From Motacilla alba alba (taxonomy: Eukaryota > Chordata > Aves > Passeriformes > Motacillidae): a DNA stretch of 64,000 nucleotides. The stretch spans positions 65,783,801 through 65,847,800 of the forward strand of contig NC_052017.1 in NCBI RefSeq assembly GCF_015832195.1. Reading direction: 5' to 3'. Made by a program: the position numbers and the translations under genes. Below the pieces are notes generated by a model. The model was not told the origin of the DNA. It made no database searches and was given only the letters and a program-made list of their open reading frames with translations. Of the stretch, positions 12,001-24,799 are shown in pieces (positions within the stretch are counted from its first letter, which is position 1; every line of letters starts with the position of its first letter).

Positions 12001-13200
12001 GGTAGGTTCAGGTATCTAGGAGGTGTCATTGTGCCATTCAGACCTAACTGCAATGCCTGCAATTAGACAGTGCAAACCATCCTTCCAGCTTTTCCCTTAT
12101 TCCAGGTGCCCCAGAATGGCACCAAAACCAAGAATCCATGGAAGGGGAGATGTCTGCACTCAAGAGACTATCCAGCAAAAGGTGCTGAGAATGGAAGTGG
12201 GATTTAAATCTTTCCTCTTCCTTTGGCTCTCCACAACAGTGTCCCTCTCCTCTGGCTTCCTTCTCCCAGCTTGTGGCTCTTCCTGCTGAGCCACACACAG
12301 CTCACACTCCAGTCTTTCTGAGTGCAGGATCCAAGTTTTCTTTTTGTGGCTTGCAGTTGCAATTCTGGAGGCCTTTTGCATTCATGTAGTCCTTAAAACA
12401 CTCCTCCAGGATGCAGGAGAGCTTACTCCATTTCCTCCTGCTGCCTGATGGAATGCAAGCTTGCACACCCTAATCCTGGAAGTCCAAGTCAGCAGCCTGA
12501 TGACAATGATGGTAAGCACAGGACAACAAGGGGACTTGCCTCCTTCCTTCTAAGCACATATTGTTCCACAGAAATATTCTTGAGGACCCTTGGGACAAAG
12601 ACAGTTTTGCAGGGCCCTGGCTGGGGAAGAATTGCTCTCAACTGCTGCACAGGACCACATCCTGTACCTGTTTCACAGACAGCTACTGGGCTGGCCCCTG
12701 AGGGGTTTTCACCAGCAAAATGTATAATTCCTGACTTCCCAGTGGGGTTAGGTAGGAAGGCTTTGCCAGGAAGGCTGAGGCATTTCTATCAATGAATGAA
12801 GTGTGATCTGTCAGTAACTGGAGACAGGATAACGTAAAGCACCTTTGGAGGCTGGAGGCTGTATGAGCAGAGAGCTCAGACTTTGGCCAGGCCTAGGGCA
12901 ATCTGCTTGAGGCCTCCAGAGAAGCAGGCAACAGTCCTCAACTTCACCCACAGCCCCCAAAACCCTCTGCTGTCACTCCAGCCTTCCCCAGTCTCTCCTG
13001 AACAGCAAAAGCAGCTGAGCACTGGAAGGGCTGCACATGCTGGTGAGATACAAGGATACAGCAGCTGGAAAGGTCCCCCCTGCTTGGCTGGATCCTTCCC
13101 AGGCTGACAACCAGCCTGGCAGCCAGGCATCCTGAACACCAGCAGTCAAGTGCCATGCAGAGCATCATCCATTCTGCCAGAACAATGCTTCATGTTCTGA
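12000..13200. other. GC-richer, CpG-poor block with overlapping frames
   Basis: Base composition rises above the surrounding AT-rich DNA while CpG stays rare, so this is not a CpG island. Several frames of 65-115 codons overlap on both strands (for example 12448-12795 plus and 12876-13139 minus), as expected when stop codons are thinned by higher GC. None has a recognisable domain. It could be an eroded retroelement, a pseudogene or simply a composition shift. Confidence 0.4.
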
Positions 13201-13869
13201 TCTGTGCTACCAAACTGTTTGAACGCAGCTGGGAAAACTAAAAACAACAGCTTGCTTATTTTTAGCTAAGTAAAGAAGTCTGCCAGTCCCACATCTGATT
13301 GCTGGGTGGTTTTGACTTAATAATAGTCTTCTGTTTGAGATGTAACCACATCCTTTCTCATTACAGTTATCACAGTGTAAGAACTCTTTGTTTCCTTAAC
13401 CTTTTTTTCAGCCACCTTTGGATGGATTTCTACCTTTAGCTGCTTCCATTCTAACACAGAAAACACATGCTAAGGAAAAAAAAAAGAACAAATGAGGACA
13501 CTTCTTCTTTCCTTGGATGTTCTCCCTTCTGGAGGAAGGCAGAACAAGGCAAGGTCAAGTCTGTATTTTAATATTCCTCTCTTCCCTTGTGACTTCTGCT
13601 AATTGTAAGAATACCTCACTCCTCAAGTGTTGAGTCAGGGTGATACTTATCATGATCTGTCTTTCCTACTTTTATGTGGACCGTTATGAGCCGTGGGAGA
13701 CAACGCACTGAAAAGAGAGAGGAGCTCCTGCTACCACAGCACCCCTTACACCAGACACCTGTTATGGCTGTTGTGCACAAGGCTTGCTGACTGCTAGCTT
13801 TGAGGCAAACCTAATATAGTTACACTGTCAAAGGTATGGTACTTATCTGCATACTGCAAAGATGGAACT

Positions 13870-14060
13870 AATGCAAGCCAAAATAATTTTTCTTTTCTTT
13901 CTGTAAGTACCATTACTAATATATTTCACATGGTTAAAAATGCATTATATTTAGGCTCCTTCTTTAAATGCGTGCATAAATTTAGCTTGGATACTGTTAA
14001 ATATAATTTCAAGCAGCAGAAACAAAATACCATTTTGTAAAAAAAGCATGTAAGCAGAAA
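13870..14060. promoter_or_regulatory. Candidate conserved noncoding element
   Basis: An AT-rich stretch carries several ATGCATT/AATGCAT-like and TAAAT motifs. No frame or repeat is recognised. It resembles deeply conserved regulatory DNA in texture only. Confidence 0.2.
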
Positions 14061-14069
14061 CAAATGCAT

Positions 14070-15720
14070 TACAGTTAAAGTTTCATGAACACTGATAAGA
14101 TTGCCGAGTAAAGCAGCTTAGCAAAAACAGAACAGAAACAAAGGGCCATATACCTCAGTCAGGGCCGTGGGAGGCAACTTCAGTTTACAAAATCCACACT
14201 GTAGGAAAAACTTGACCAAGAGCTGTTCTTTTTGAGCAAAGAGGACCACAAGGCATGATTTTGTGGACAGATCTTTGAGCTGTGCAGGTAAAAGGAGTTG
14301 GACTAGAGGTGCTGCTATCTCAGCTGTGGCACAATGCACAGCTCTGCAGGGCCACTTAGAGAAAGTGCCGAGGAGCTCACCACAAGTATGAACAACTAGC
14401 TCTCTGCTTGGGCTGCTTCCTGCTGGCCCTGCTGCAACAGCAAACCCCGTCACTGCCTAAGGTAGCAGGCTGCTGTAGCCAGCACAGTAGCTGCCTATTT
14501 TGCCTGTTTTCCCAGCCCCTGGAAACTCAAATGGCTGCAGCTGCCACCACCAGTAAAGACTTAGTCAGGATGCACGGGATGTCCAGGACACCAAAACCAA
14601 CATCCCATGTGTAACTGAATTTTCTTCACTCTTTTCAACCTATCCCACATCCCATAGGCTGATATAGAAGCAGCAAGCCTGGTTCCCTAGGCTTCTCCAT
14701 CCTGGCTCTGCTACTTTTCCCTTCACATCTCTGTTGTCTCCTGCTCAGTTTTGCCAACACAGCTGAGCTGGAAAAGGAAGCTGAAGATATTGGCTGAATG
14801 TGTATGTTCTATAGTTCAAGATAGCCCAAAAGGGCTGCACATCACTGTGCTGTATAGCTATATGCCCTGATTTAATAATCTCATTGTCTGCATAACGCAG
14901 GCCTGTGTCAGCCATTTGAGCCTTTCTACCAACTCAGAATAGGTGTAATTTAGTTTGAAGGTCCTTTGGAGCAGGGATTTTCCTCTGCTAAATACCTATA
15001 TGGTAGCTTGTTGAACAGAGACAGGCTTCTGATCAATGCCTCATGGTAATCCTGTAACCTAAATAATTTTCATAAGTAAATTAATACATCTCACATCAAA
15101 TGTCTAATGTTCAAGACTTCCTGGGGGTGTTTCTAAAATGTTTTTTTTTATCCTATTAAAAATATAGGGTCTTGGTATAACTTCATTACCTTCTACAGTA
15201 TTTTAGATGACCAAAAGGCCTTTTTTTCCTCCCTGTTTCATCCACTTATAAGCTTATGGCTATTGCAGGGGGAACAAAGAGGGACTAGAAGTGATACATG
15301 TAATGAGAAGAATCTACAGTTGGTCACAAACCACCTTATCTCCCTCCATCTCCCTGTGCCAGAATAGTATTACTTGGGTTGCAAAATCAGGCATCCGAAA
15401 GTTTGGAAGTTCAGATTCTATCTGCATATCTAATTCAGCCACACTATGTGTATTACAACAGCATGTGAGTAATTAAAGTCTATTACTATCAAGTGAAATT
15501 CACCTTATCCAGAGCAGACTGGATGGGGCACATTTAATGAGTGACTTTGCAATAACACTTTTTCCTTCTTCCCAGTGTGAGGTCCCCAGTTCTGCAGCTG
15601 GAACTCTATTTAGATCTTAAAATATTTTTGTCACAATTTTTTCTGTGCCTCCACCACAATTGTGCTCTATGGGTATGCTTGGTTTGCCTTTTTTCTTTTT
15701 TTTAGCAATATCCTCCTGAG
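14070..15720. other. Unassigned noncoding DNA
   Basis: A 111-codon minus frame (14118-14453) overlaps a 68-codon plus frame, and neither has known features. No repeat family is identified. Confidence 0.5.
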
Positions 15721-15724
15721 ATAA

Positions 15725-15830
15725 CAAATGATTATCTGCGTTTTACAAATCAGGAAGTGGGACACAGAGAGGTTGAGATCTTACATGAAACCACATTGTG
15801 GGCACTCTATCTGCGATGCCACTGGTTTCA
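15725..15830 (-). mobile_element. MIR-like SINE fragment
   Basis: The plus strand reads TTTTACAAATCAGGAAGTGG, then GACACAGAGAGGTTGAGAT. This matches the reverse complement of the MIR middle region (ttttacagatgaggaaactgaggcacagagaggttaag). The usual 'cttgcccaaggtcacac' part is degraded just downstream. It is an ancient, diverged copy without visible ends, lying on the minus strand. Confidence 0.65.
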
Positions 15831-16020
15831 TAGATCTTTTCAAGTGCAGACTGCTACCATTTACATCTCTAAGCATGATGTATGTCTCTTGACCTTGTTC
15901 TAACCTCTCATCTTGGGCAGACAAAAGAAGTAAGATACCACAATCAGAAATTTTCCCTGAAAACAACTGAGAGAACCTGGTAGAAAGGGCAGAAAAGGAA
16001 TCCTACTGATGTGGGCAATG

Positions 16021-16060
16021 CCTAAGTGTCATTACTATGAAAGTAGTAAAGACACTTAGG
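16021..16060. other. Strong 40-bp hairpin
   Basis: CCTAAGTGTC (16021-16030) is perfectly complementary to GACACTTAGG (16051-16060). After an A/A mismatch the stem resumes with TTACTA against TAGTAA around a TGAAAG loop. The stem has 16 pairs in total, which is too short for a typical pre-miRNA. No terminator role is expected in a vertebrate. Confidence 0.8.
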
Positions 16061-16411
16061 AAATCTCTTTCACATGCAACCCCCTGCCCTGTGCCCCTAC
16101 ATCTTGTAGATCTATCAGACAAACAATCAAGCAAGGGTCTCTGAGACAACTGTCTCCTTCATTACAAAACCTTGGTTCAGGTCCAGAATATCCCGAACAA
16201 CAGGGAGCCCAAGAGCCCCACCTATAATTATGAAGTGAGCTTCCAAATAGAATATCAAACACAAAGGCTTAAGGAATGTTAACTGCTGCATGCAGAACAA
16301 GCTTAAGTTAAAATACTGACAGATTTATTTGTTCCAGTTGAAAAACCAAACAACATTCGATAAATTTAGTGTGTGATAGTGGCAAACAGAAAGACTGCTA
16401 CAGAGCACACA

Positions 16412-16765
16412 TCAAGCCTCACTTGATGAGGCTTCCTCATCAGTGTGAGGTTTCCTTGTTGGCCACCTTCTGTGGAGAACAAAGATCTGCATCAGAGAGA
16501 GCAGACACAGAGTGTCACCAGTCTTCTCATTGTATGTACCAGTAAAAACATTCATGTCAAAATCCTTCAGCATGTAGTTTGCAGCAAAACCACAGTGTGT
16601 GTTTTTGCTATAACATGTCCCTACATTTGCTATTTCTTCGACAGCAGAGCATTTCATCTGATAGCTGGTGCAGAGTCCCCATGCTGTCAGAGGTGCCTGG
16701 AGCCACAGCAAGGCAAGGGCAAGAAGGATCCCCAGGAGGGTGCTAAATACACCTAGGCTGTGCAT
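16412..16765 (-). CDS. Possible small secreted or membrane protein frame, 117 codons (unproven)
   Basis: From the ATG at 16763-16765 the minus strand stays open for 117 codons to a TGA at 16412-16414. The frame also continues upstream of this ATG without a stop for seven codons. Residues 4-30 form a hydrophobic stretch (LLGILLALALLWLQ) like a signal peptide or signal anchor. The rest has five cysteines (about residues 32, 39, 51, 58, 87) and an acidic, serine-rich end (DEEASSSEA). An AATAAA lies on the same strand at 16324-16329, about 80 nt after the stop. I recognise no family. A frame of this length is expected a few times by chance in this window, so the signal-peptide look and the polyadenylation site are the only reasons to single it out. 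It may also be one exon of a longer gene or a pseudogene. Confidence 0.25.
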   Translation of the reverse strand: MHSLGVFSTLLGILLALALLWLQAPLTAWGLCTSYQMKCSAVEEIANVGTCYSKNTHCGFAANYMLKDFDMNVFTGTYNEKTGDTLCLLSLMQIFVLHRRWPTRKPHTDEEASSSEA

Positions 16766-16799
16766 CAGCACTGCCAACAGTGCCACCCAGGTCTGTGGT

Positions 16800-19700
16800 T
16801 GAAGTCTGTCTACGCTATCAGTGTGATTAACTACACCAGCAACTTTTAATTACCTGCAGATGGGGTGGGAGCATGTGGGGAAATCGCTGTCTTGTAGAAT
16901 AAATCATCACCTCCCTTCCTTTTATCCCTTATGCAATAGAGAACACTGAGTCTGCCTACTGACAGCAATAGGACCAGGATTTCCTAAGCCTACTTTTGGG
17001 GAACTAGTTCTGAAAATGGTGGAAAATTTTGGCAGTATTTTGAATAGATCTCTTCCAGCTGGAAGCCTTCAATTTTGATAAATGCTCTGTATGTGTTGGC
17101 TTGATGTAAAGCATTAAACTGGTGTATAATCAGACCCATCACTGAGAACAGCAATGGTTTTCTTCTTCTGCCTGCTCAATGACATGTTTTTGTCTGATGC
17201 CATCAGGCTTTTTGAAAAGAAGCTAACCTCCTACTGGAGCCAGTGAAAGGGGAGAAACGCAAAATGCACTAGGAAGGACTAGGTAAGTTTTCAAAAAAAA
17301 TTAAGCCTGCACAATATTCTCATTTTTAAATACTTTAAATACATGGATCAGTTGTAGCAGTTGAAACTGAAGGACTACCTTAGAAGGAGCTAAGGTCAAT
17401 GCCTCAGCTTTCTCATGCGGAGGCTCAGTATTTCATAAAAATCAGGATTCTTCCAAAATTCATATGCATTCACATGTATCTCTCATTTCTGGAAGCTTGA
17501 GCCAGTAATCATTATAAACATATTGCTAGCTTGCAAAACAGCAAGGAACTTTGCATTCAGTCTTTTCAACATTGTTCTAGCACAATTAAATTCTGTTCTG
17601 TACACTAAGTTTCTCTTTGTCAAGAAAGAGTTTTCTCTACAAGCACGGACATTAATTAAACACAGTTTCTCAAGGTTATTTCAACTAAAAGCCCAGCTCT
17701 GCCTCCTTAAGTTTTATGCCCCTACCATCAACTTGTGTGCCCATTTCTAGTAAGGAATGGTTTTGTGCCCATCTCAGCATATTTTTCTTTCTTTTCGTCC
17801 ATATTTTCACTCAATTTTGTCAGCTAAGCAGAGGATGCATGTGGATTGCCCTCTGTGTAAACTGCTCAGCTACATACTCAACTGGCCAGCCAGTTCCTCA
17901 GCTGCTGGGTCAGCCAAATGCTTTGGGAAAGGGCTAAACTTTATGCCATGGCTCTTTCTGGATAAAGGAGTGGACAAAGCTTTTCTTTGTGATCCAGTCT
18001 CAGTTTTTCTAAGGCATCTGCTCCTCTCTGCAATTTGGGCGATGTCCTGACTCTCAGGTTCAAAAGTTTTTTAGAAGAGGAGTGACGGAGTGACATGGAA
18101 GGCTTGCAACTCCTCCAGCAACCAAGCCACAAACATACCATGCCAGGAATGCTATGTGTTGACGAAAAGTTTTATGAAGAAGAACTCACACATATCTGAA
18201 ACAGAAGGAAATACATATCAAAAAGCACAGCAGAGTCAGTATACAGAAATAACATGTGCAATTACTTGAGTATATACCAAGAGAATTTTGTATACCACTT
18301 AGGGCACACCATACTGGTGTTTAAAAAGAAAATCTTTTTAGTTTTCATCACACTAAAAATTTACCATCTGTTATATGGAAGTTTGTTTTTCCCTTTCGTT
18401 GTAATTAACTTTTTATTGAATTAATTACTCCAGGTGAGCTGGAAGCGGCTGTTCTACCTCACCTGGTGTGGTTGAGTGTACCCACGCCCAGCCTTGCCAT
18501 TCACCATTCAGATGCAAATCGTCCTGCTCCCCACATGAAATCCTTGGCACACACCCAAAAAGCCTGCTAGCGACAAAAAACAATAACATGGCAGGCAGCT
18601 GCTGCTGCACAGAAGGGAAAAAAGTTTTAGTAAAAAGGACACATATTTCCTGCTTGGTCATTTAAAAATGTGTATTCTACTGAACAAAGCAGGTGAGAAA
18701 ACATTGGAGATAAAGAGAGAGTGAATTTTAAGTAACCTGCACGTGGCACCTACAGGACACTGATCCTTTTTCTGCATGACAATGAATAATTTTGCACCTT
18801 GATACATTATGCATTTGTGTGTATCTGTATACATGTATACACACAGGCACAAGAAGTGAAGAAAACCTGTCAAGAAATTAGAATAAAGCAGTGAGCTGAA
18901 CTGGATTATGAAAGAGATCTGTTAATTGCAATAACATGATACTCAAACATATAAAAAAAGGTGGAAGTCCTCATCTGAGGAGCCTGTCTGGAGATGATAA
19001 ATTAATTCCATGCACATTTATAAATTGAGGTCACAAAAGAAATAGATGAAAGCTGCTTAAAATAAAATAACGTATTGCATGCACGATTATCTCTCTATGA
19101 GACAGCAAGAAAGAATAATCTGTTGCTAAATTTTATTTATTTTAGCTATTTACTAAATGTTCCTTTGGTGAAGAGTAGAAGAGAATAGACTAGAGAACAG
19201 AGTGGCAGAAGCCAGACCCTTGTGGACTGATGAGTACTACACCACGTGGCACAATACATATATTTTGAGAATGTCCTAAGACATTGTGGCAGCTTTTTGC
19301 AGTAAAGGTGGCCTCCAACTTGAAATGGTTCTCATGTATGTGCAAATCCCAGTACAGCAATATGGCTTTTATTGCCCTTGAGACAGCACATGCTGTTCTT
19401 TTTTTACCAAGTCAGTACCTGTTCATGTACTTTTGCTTTTTGTTATTTTTATGTACTTTTCCTCTTTAAAACCTGTTCAAAGCTTAGGTTAAAGCTCCCC
19501 TTGCTGAGAGACAGATGCAGGGATGAGGTTCCTATTATTTGAGTTGTTCATAGCCAGCAGAAGAAGCAACAAAATAGGATCATGCAGAACAGGCATACAT
19601 GTCATCACTGTTAGTGAAGTAATTCTACATTTGGCACTGGTGCAGGCTTTCTGCTTGCCAAAGCACTGGGTGGAAGTTTAAGAAGAAAATGGTTATCCCT

Positions 19701-21500
19701 ATTCAGGGCAAAGCTGGTCAATCAATCCTTTATCAATTCCCTTGACAGTGGCTGACTTCCCAGAGAGCACATGGGATGTCTCCAGTCAGCTGAAACACAC
19801 TTCTGAGAGTATCTATCCTGAAACCACAGGATCCTTGGAGGCAATGAACTCCAGTGACTTGCTAGAAAGGGTAATTCAATAATAAGATGCTTTTCTGGTC
19901 TGGATGCAACATTACAAAATGAGAAAAGATGCAGTCGGGAGAAACTATAATCCACACAACAAACTTAATAGTATTAGGTTTGCCATCCACAATAACTTTT
20001 ATGCTTTTCTGAGTACTGGTGTGGAGCTCAGGTTTTGACAGTGATTGTCTCAGTAACTATTTGCTGGCTTGAGTTTGTCTATGTCTGATTGTGTCACAAC
20101 TAAAATGGAATAATGTGCTGGAATGATCAAAAATGAGAAATGTGTGAGTAACAATGATCAAACTTACCACAGAAAATGTAGGGAAGAGTTCCCAGAACTG
20201 GTGGAACAATACTATTGCAATACACCGTTGATGGGACTCAAGCCAACATCTCCGCACGATGCTGCAACACACAGTGTGGACGTAACAGCTCAGGGCAAGT
20301 TTAATCCCAACACCTCTGCACCACATCATTGCACAGCACAGACGTGCCAAAGAAGTCAACATGGGGCCAGCTGGCACAGCAGCTGGCACAGACACTCTTA
20401 CCTGGCTGACAAGCCCTCAGTGGCCGTGTAAGGGAAAATGATGACACAAGGGACACTGGCCCCCACCATGAGCACAATCAAACTCAATATCAAATCACAT
20501 GAAAACTCTTACATGTCTCCTATTTATCCTTTTCTGCCCAAGCTATCTATAGCAGTTATTGGGATTTCATTTATTTTAAAAAGACTCATCCTCTGAACTA
20601 GCTGCTAAACCAAGGTGACCAAGCAACAGCTCAGGTGGGGAATAGGATCAACAGCATTACAGATCTGCTTAAACTGAGCTATCAGAAGCTGCAAGAATTA
20701 GCTTGCCTGGGGACTCAGCTTCATGCCCAGCCTAGCATCATCATTGGAGGAAATGGTAACTCTGCTGGCAATTTGTCATCTCTTTCTTATAAACCACATC
20801 AGGAGATTTCTCTCAAGCACGTCTTGTGATCGTAGCCACAGAAATACCATCTAATGGGTGGAGAAAGTAGACAACCCTGGACTAAATCCTTCTTTGTTTT
20901 GTATAGAAACTGACACATGGACAGTAAACTGTAATTTTTATTATATTTAAAAGCTACTTAAAGATCATATTCACATGCTGTCAAACATTTTATTAATTTT
21001 GATAAGGCAAGTGTGAATACAATTTCACCCTTATTACATAAATGTGTGAAAGGACAGCTAGAGCATTCATCACACCAAAAATTAGTCACATGTATTTCCA
21101 AGTAAAAGTTATTTAAATGGATGTGCAAACCTATGTGACTATATATGAATTCTGTATCTTGAATCTATATCATAGATAATGTATCATAGATAAATTATAT
21201 ATATCTCTACAGATAGCCTCCATATTTATTTAAATAGTTATTTATATATCTGACCTATGTGATTTTTACTCAGTCTTTCTAGGCCTTAGCATACTCAAAT
21301 ATTACTTAAATTACTATGACTTGCCATTTGCTTGTAAGAAAAAGTTGTACATAAATATGAACCTTTCATCCTAAATAAAAAAAAATATTTAGTGTGAATT
21401 TGACTCTGTGAAGGAAACAACAGAACCTTCAGTGACTTCAAAAGACAGGATTTTTCCAGCTACTTATTAACATTAATAGATTACATTTTCACGTGCCACA
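16800..21500. other. Unassigned noncoding DNA
   Basis: No named repeat or gene is recognised in nearly 5 kb. Overlapping frames of 60-112 codons (for example 20057-20431 on both strands) have no known motifs. A perfect 16-bp palindrome, TGTATACATGTATACA, lies at 18826-18841. An AT-rich part around 21150-21210 repeats ATCATAGATAA twice. Confidence 0.5.
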
Positions 21501-21507
21501 AATACAA

Positions 21508-21768
21508 GAGAATCATAAAATTATTTGGGTTTGCAGGGACTTTGGGCAAAAATATCCTGAATGAGATCAGGCTGCCCAGGGCCCCAGCCAACCTGGCCTT
21601 GAACACTTCCAGGGATGGGGCATCCACTGCTCCTGTGGGTAACCTGTCCAGGTGCCTCACCACCCTCAAAGCAGAGAATTTCTTCCTAGTCTAAACCCAG
21701 TCTAAACCCGGTTTAAAGCCACTGTCCCTTTGTCTGTCACTATGATCCTTGTAAAAACTCCCCCAGGG
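21508..21768 (-). mobile_element. CR1 LINE 3' end (minus strand)
   Basis: The plus strand starts with AGAATCATAAAATTATTTGG, a decayed CR1 tail. It then follows the antisense CR1 3' region: AACCTGGCCTTGAACACTTC, CAGGGATGGGGCATCCACTG, then a 'CACCACCCTCAAAGCAGAGAATTTCTTCC' type block, and 'ACTGTCCCTTTGTCTGTCACTATGATCCTTGTAAAAA'. The copy is 5'-truncated, as almost all CR1 are. A small internal duplication of CAGTCTAAACCC lies near 21690-21708. The element is nonfunctional and encodes only the last part of the ORF2 region plus the 3' end. Confidence 0.92.
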
Positions 21769-21769
21769 A

Positions 21770-24670
21770 CTTAAGCTAAATTCCATCAATTTCACCAGAA
21801 GTAAGGAGGTGCAGTCTTGAAGCTCCTCTTTGTGGAAGTGCGCTGGATACGCTGAGTAACAGTACCTGCACGCATTCATGTCAAAGCACCACCGACAAAA
21901 GGCAGATGCATGAGCGGCTAAGCAGAAGCTCTTCAGCTGCAATCAGTGAAGGCTTTGACATGCACTGAATAAGCTGCTGGAGGAGACTCACACACTCCTG
22001 ATTGTAGTGAACCTTTTAAGCTCGATTTGAACCCAGATAACACTTTCTCAGGCAAGGGACCCTTACTCCATGCTCCAGCTAGATGCCACTACTCATATGA
22101 CTAAAAATTACTCAGCTGAACTGTCCCTCAGTCTGTTACCATGTGCAAGTTACCAAAGTATGAGGTTGTTTGATAAGGTTTAGATCACCCATAAATTATA
22201 CCAGAATGATAAATTTAAGGCATGTATGCTGGGTTGATAACTTTTTGAAGAGGAAATTGCACAAACTATAGAGACATATTGTTATTTTAAAATCTTCCTT
22301 TCCAGAAGTTTATTCTGATTTTGGCTACTACCTCTAGCTAAAATGCAGAGAGAAAAGAGGGCCAGGGCTATGACATGAACAACTTGACTTCTGAAGGGGC
22401 AGTATTTATTTTCAGCTATTACAAAATTGTATACAGATAGTACAGCTTACAGCCTCCTTCATTCATACAGAGGGCTTTCAGTGAAGCATGTTTATGTATT
22501 ATTTTCCTAGAGAAACATTTCAATAAACCCCAAAACATATCAATGATTCTGTAAGTAAATAAAATTATTTACTCGTTACTGCACATGAATGGTATTATTA
22601 TTGTGGCAAAATCCATTGATCCCTGGAAACCCACTGGAGACAATTTCTGATATGTAGGGTTTATGGGAGTACATGCAGGCATATCCCAGAAGGTTGCTAA
22701 GGAACTAGCAGATATATGCATTTTTTGCAGAACTGACATGTTAAATATATCCCTGTTTCTTGGATTAGGCAACCTGAGAAAGCTGTGTGGAATGAGATAC
22801 TCACAACAAATTCTCCTTATTTCCCTTAATCAAGAAACCCCTGAGAACTATAATTATGAATAATTCAACCTTTCACTAACATTTGGTGCAATTAATAACA
22901 GTACTTTAAAGCTGCTAGCTTTGTTTATCTTTTTATGCATAATTAAAGGGTGTTGATATATAAGTTTTCAGCCAAGGTGCAAACTAGGTTTGGTTTTGCT
23001 GGCAGCAGCTGCTCCTGGCTTAACTAGGATGTGATAACCTGATATTGCCCCATCTCAGTGCACGCGGTGCAGTCAGCTTTCTTCTCTGCCACTACTCCTG
23101 CTCATGCTTAATTGTGCTGGAATTCTGTCTGAATCAGTAGCTGCCTGTCTTCTTCCTCCTCCCCTCTTCTTTGCCACACATGCATTAGCAGCTTGGAGCT
23201 GTGGTCAGAACTTGCCTAATTTTCTCAGGAGTACCAGTCACCAAAGGCATGGTTTTTGAAAAGCGATTTTCTGTTTCCCTCTTTCCAACTGTTTCAGATG
23301 CATATGGAAAATAAAGAAATCTGAAAAACAGACAGCTACCAGTGCATTAGATTTTCTGCTCCTGTGATTAAATGGATCCCTGGCTTCCAAGGCATAAATG
23401 AAGTCCAGAAAAATTCCCTTTTTAAAATATGTGCTCCAAATTTCTGTGGTGCTACTACATGCTCTGTCATTTCAGTTTCCTTTTGTCTCATCAGAGAATT
23501 CCTCTAGCGGATTGCTTTATTACTTTTGCTGAAAGGAAACTTCCCAACAAGGTCTCTAGTAAGAGATTTCACGTAATTTTCCACTTTTCCCAGTGTTTTT
23601 ATTAATTAAAAAAAAAAAAGTGATTTTTAATTTCCAGCGCTTTCTGGTAATTGGGAAAGTTTTAAAATTAGGAATCAAAAGCAACAAATGAGTGATTGCA
23701 TTTCTCCTTTAGGTCAGAACTTAAACTGCTGGACTCCAGATTTAATAAGGCTACAAAGGCTTTCCTTTTACATTTTCTACAACTTAGCTGGTTTCTGACC
23801 ACAGGGCCCTTTACATGTTTTGAAGTGGTACACATGGCTACATTGGCATCACCATTTCAAGTCCCATCTGCATATATGAAATATATTAACTTGAGTTTTT
23901 CAGACTTTTAAATCCATCTGAACAAAGAGAAAAGTCAAAATATGGCCATGTTTTCATCAAATTAAACAGTCAATTTCAGCCACCACCCCACAACCTCAAA
24001 ACAGCCCCTGCTTCCAGAGCTAGAGGGAAAACAAACTTCCGAGGTGTAGTCTCAGCCAACTTTCTCTTGTGGGATTCAAACATCCTTCTGGGGTAAGCTG
24101 GATAACTGCATTCAGTAATTTCTCATTTTCTTGTGAGAGCACGCTTTGCAAAAGCAAAGTGATTACAGGCAGTAGGGGCACCCAGCTAGGAACTACAGCA
24201 CTCAGTTGCATGTATTCCCATCCACCATTTCATTCCCAAATTCTCCTCTTTTTCTGGTGATCAGATTGCCCATGTTCCTGAAGCCCTTTGAAGCGTTTTC
24301 AGAGATGTATGGATGATTGAGTAATCCCTGTCAATCTGAGAAAGATTTTCTCAGCAACAGGGGAATAAGGGAGAAGGGAACATGGTGTTTTCTGTGGACC
24401 CAGTCTGGTTTTGTGCTTCAAGACAGTTCACTGGATATAGAAATACCACATTTTGTTTTCCTTCATTGTGTTCATACTTGACCTATGCTTGAAGAGAGAA
24501 GTCAATGTTCAACTACTTATATCCATGGTTCCATGCTTTGAAAGGCTGTCAAGGGGTCTGAATACACATGAAACCAAGTGAGCCCAGCTGGAACTTTGGG
24601 AACAGAAAATCAAAGTTAATATTCTCAAACATGACAATGTCATACAGAATTCGAAGTGTCAGTTACAAAA
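21770..24670. other. Unassigned noncoding DNA
   Basis: Nothing recognisable is seen apart from an A run near 23608. The frames are at most 83 codons and lack features. Confidence 0.5.
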
Positions 24671-24685
24671 TGTCACAGGACTATA

Positions 24686-24797
24686 AATAAAAAATAAAAA
24701 ATAAAAAACCCCAACCACACAACAAAACAAAAAACTGAACAAACAAAACTAAACAAACAAAAACAAACAAACAACACAACAACAACAAAAAAACCAC
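24686..24797 (+). repeat. A-rich low-complexity tract (AAATAA / AAAC)
   Basis: A series of AAATAA units is followed by interrupted AAAC and CAA units. The opposite strand gives a long hydrophobic frame made of F, V and C codons, which is an artefact. Confidence 0.85.
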
Positions 24798-24799
24798 AG

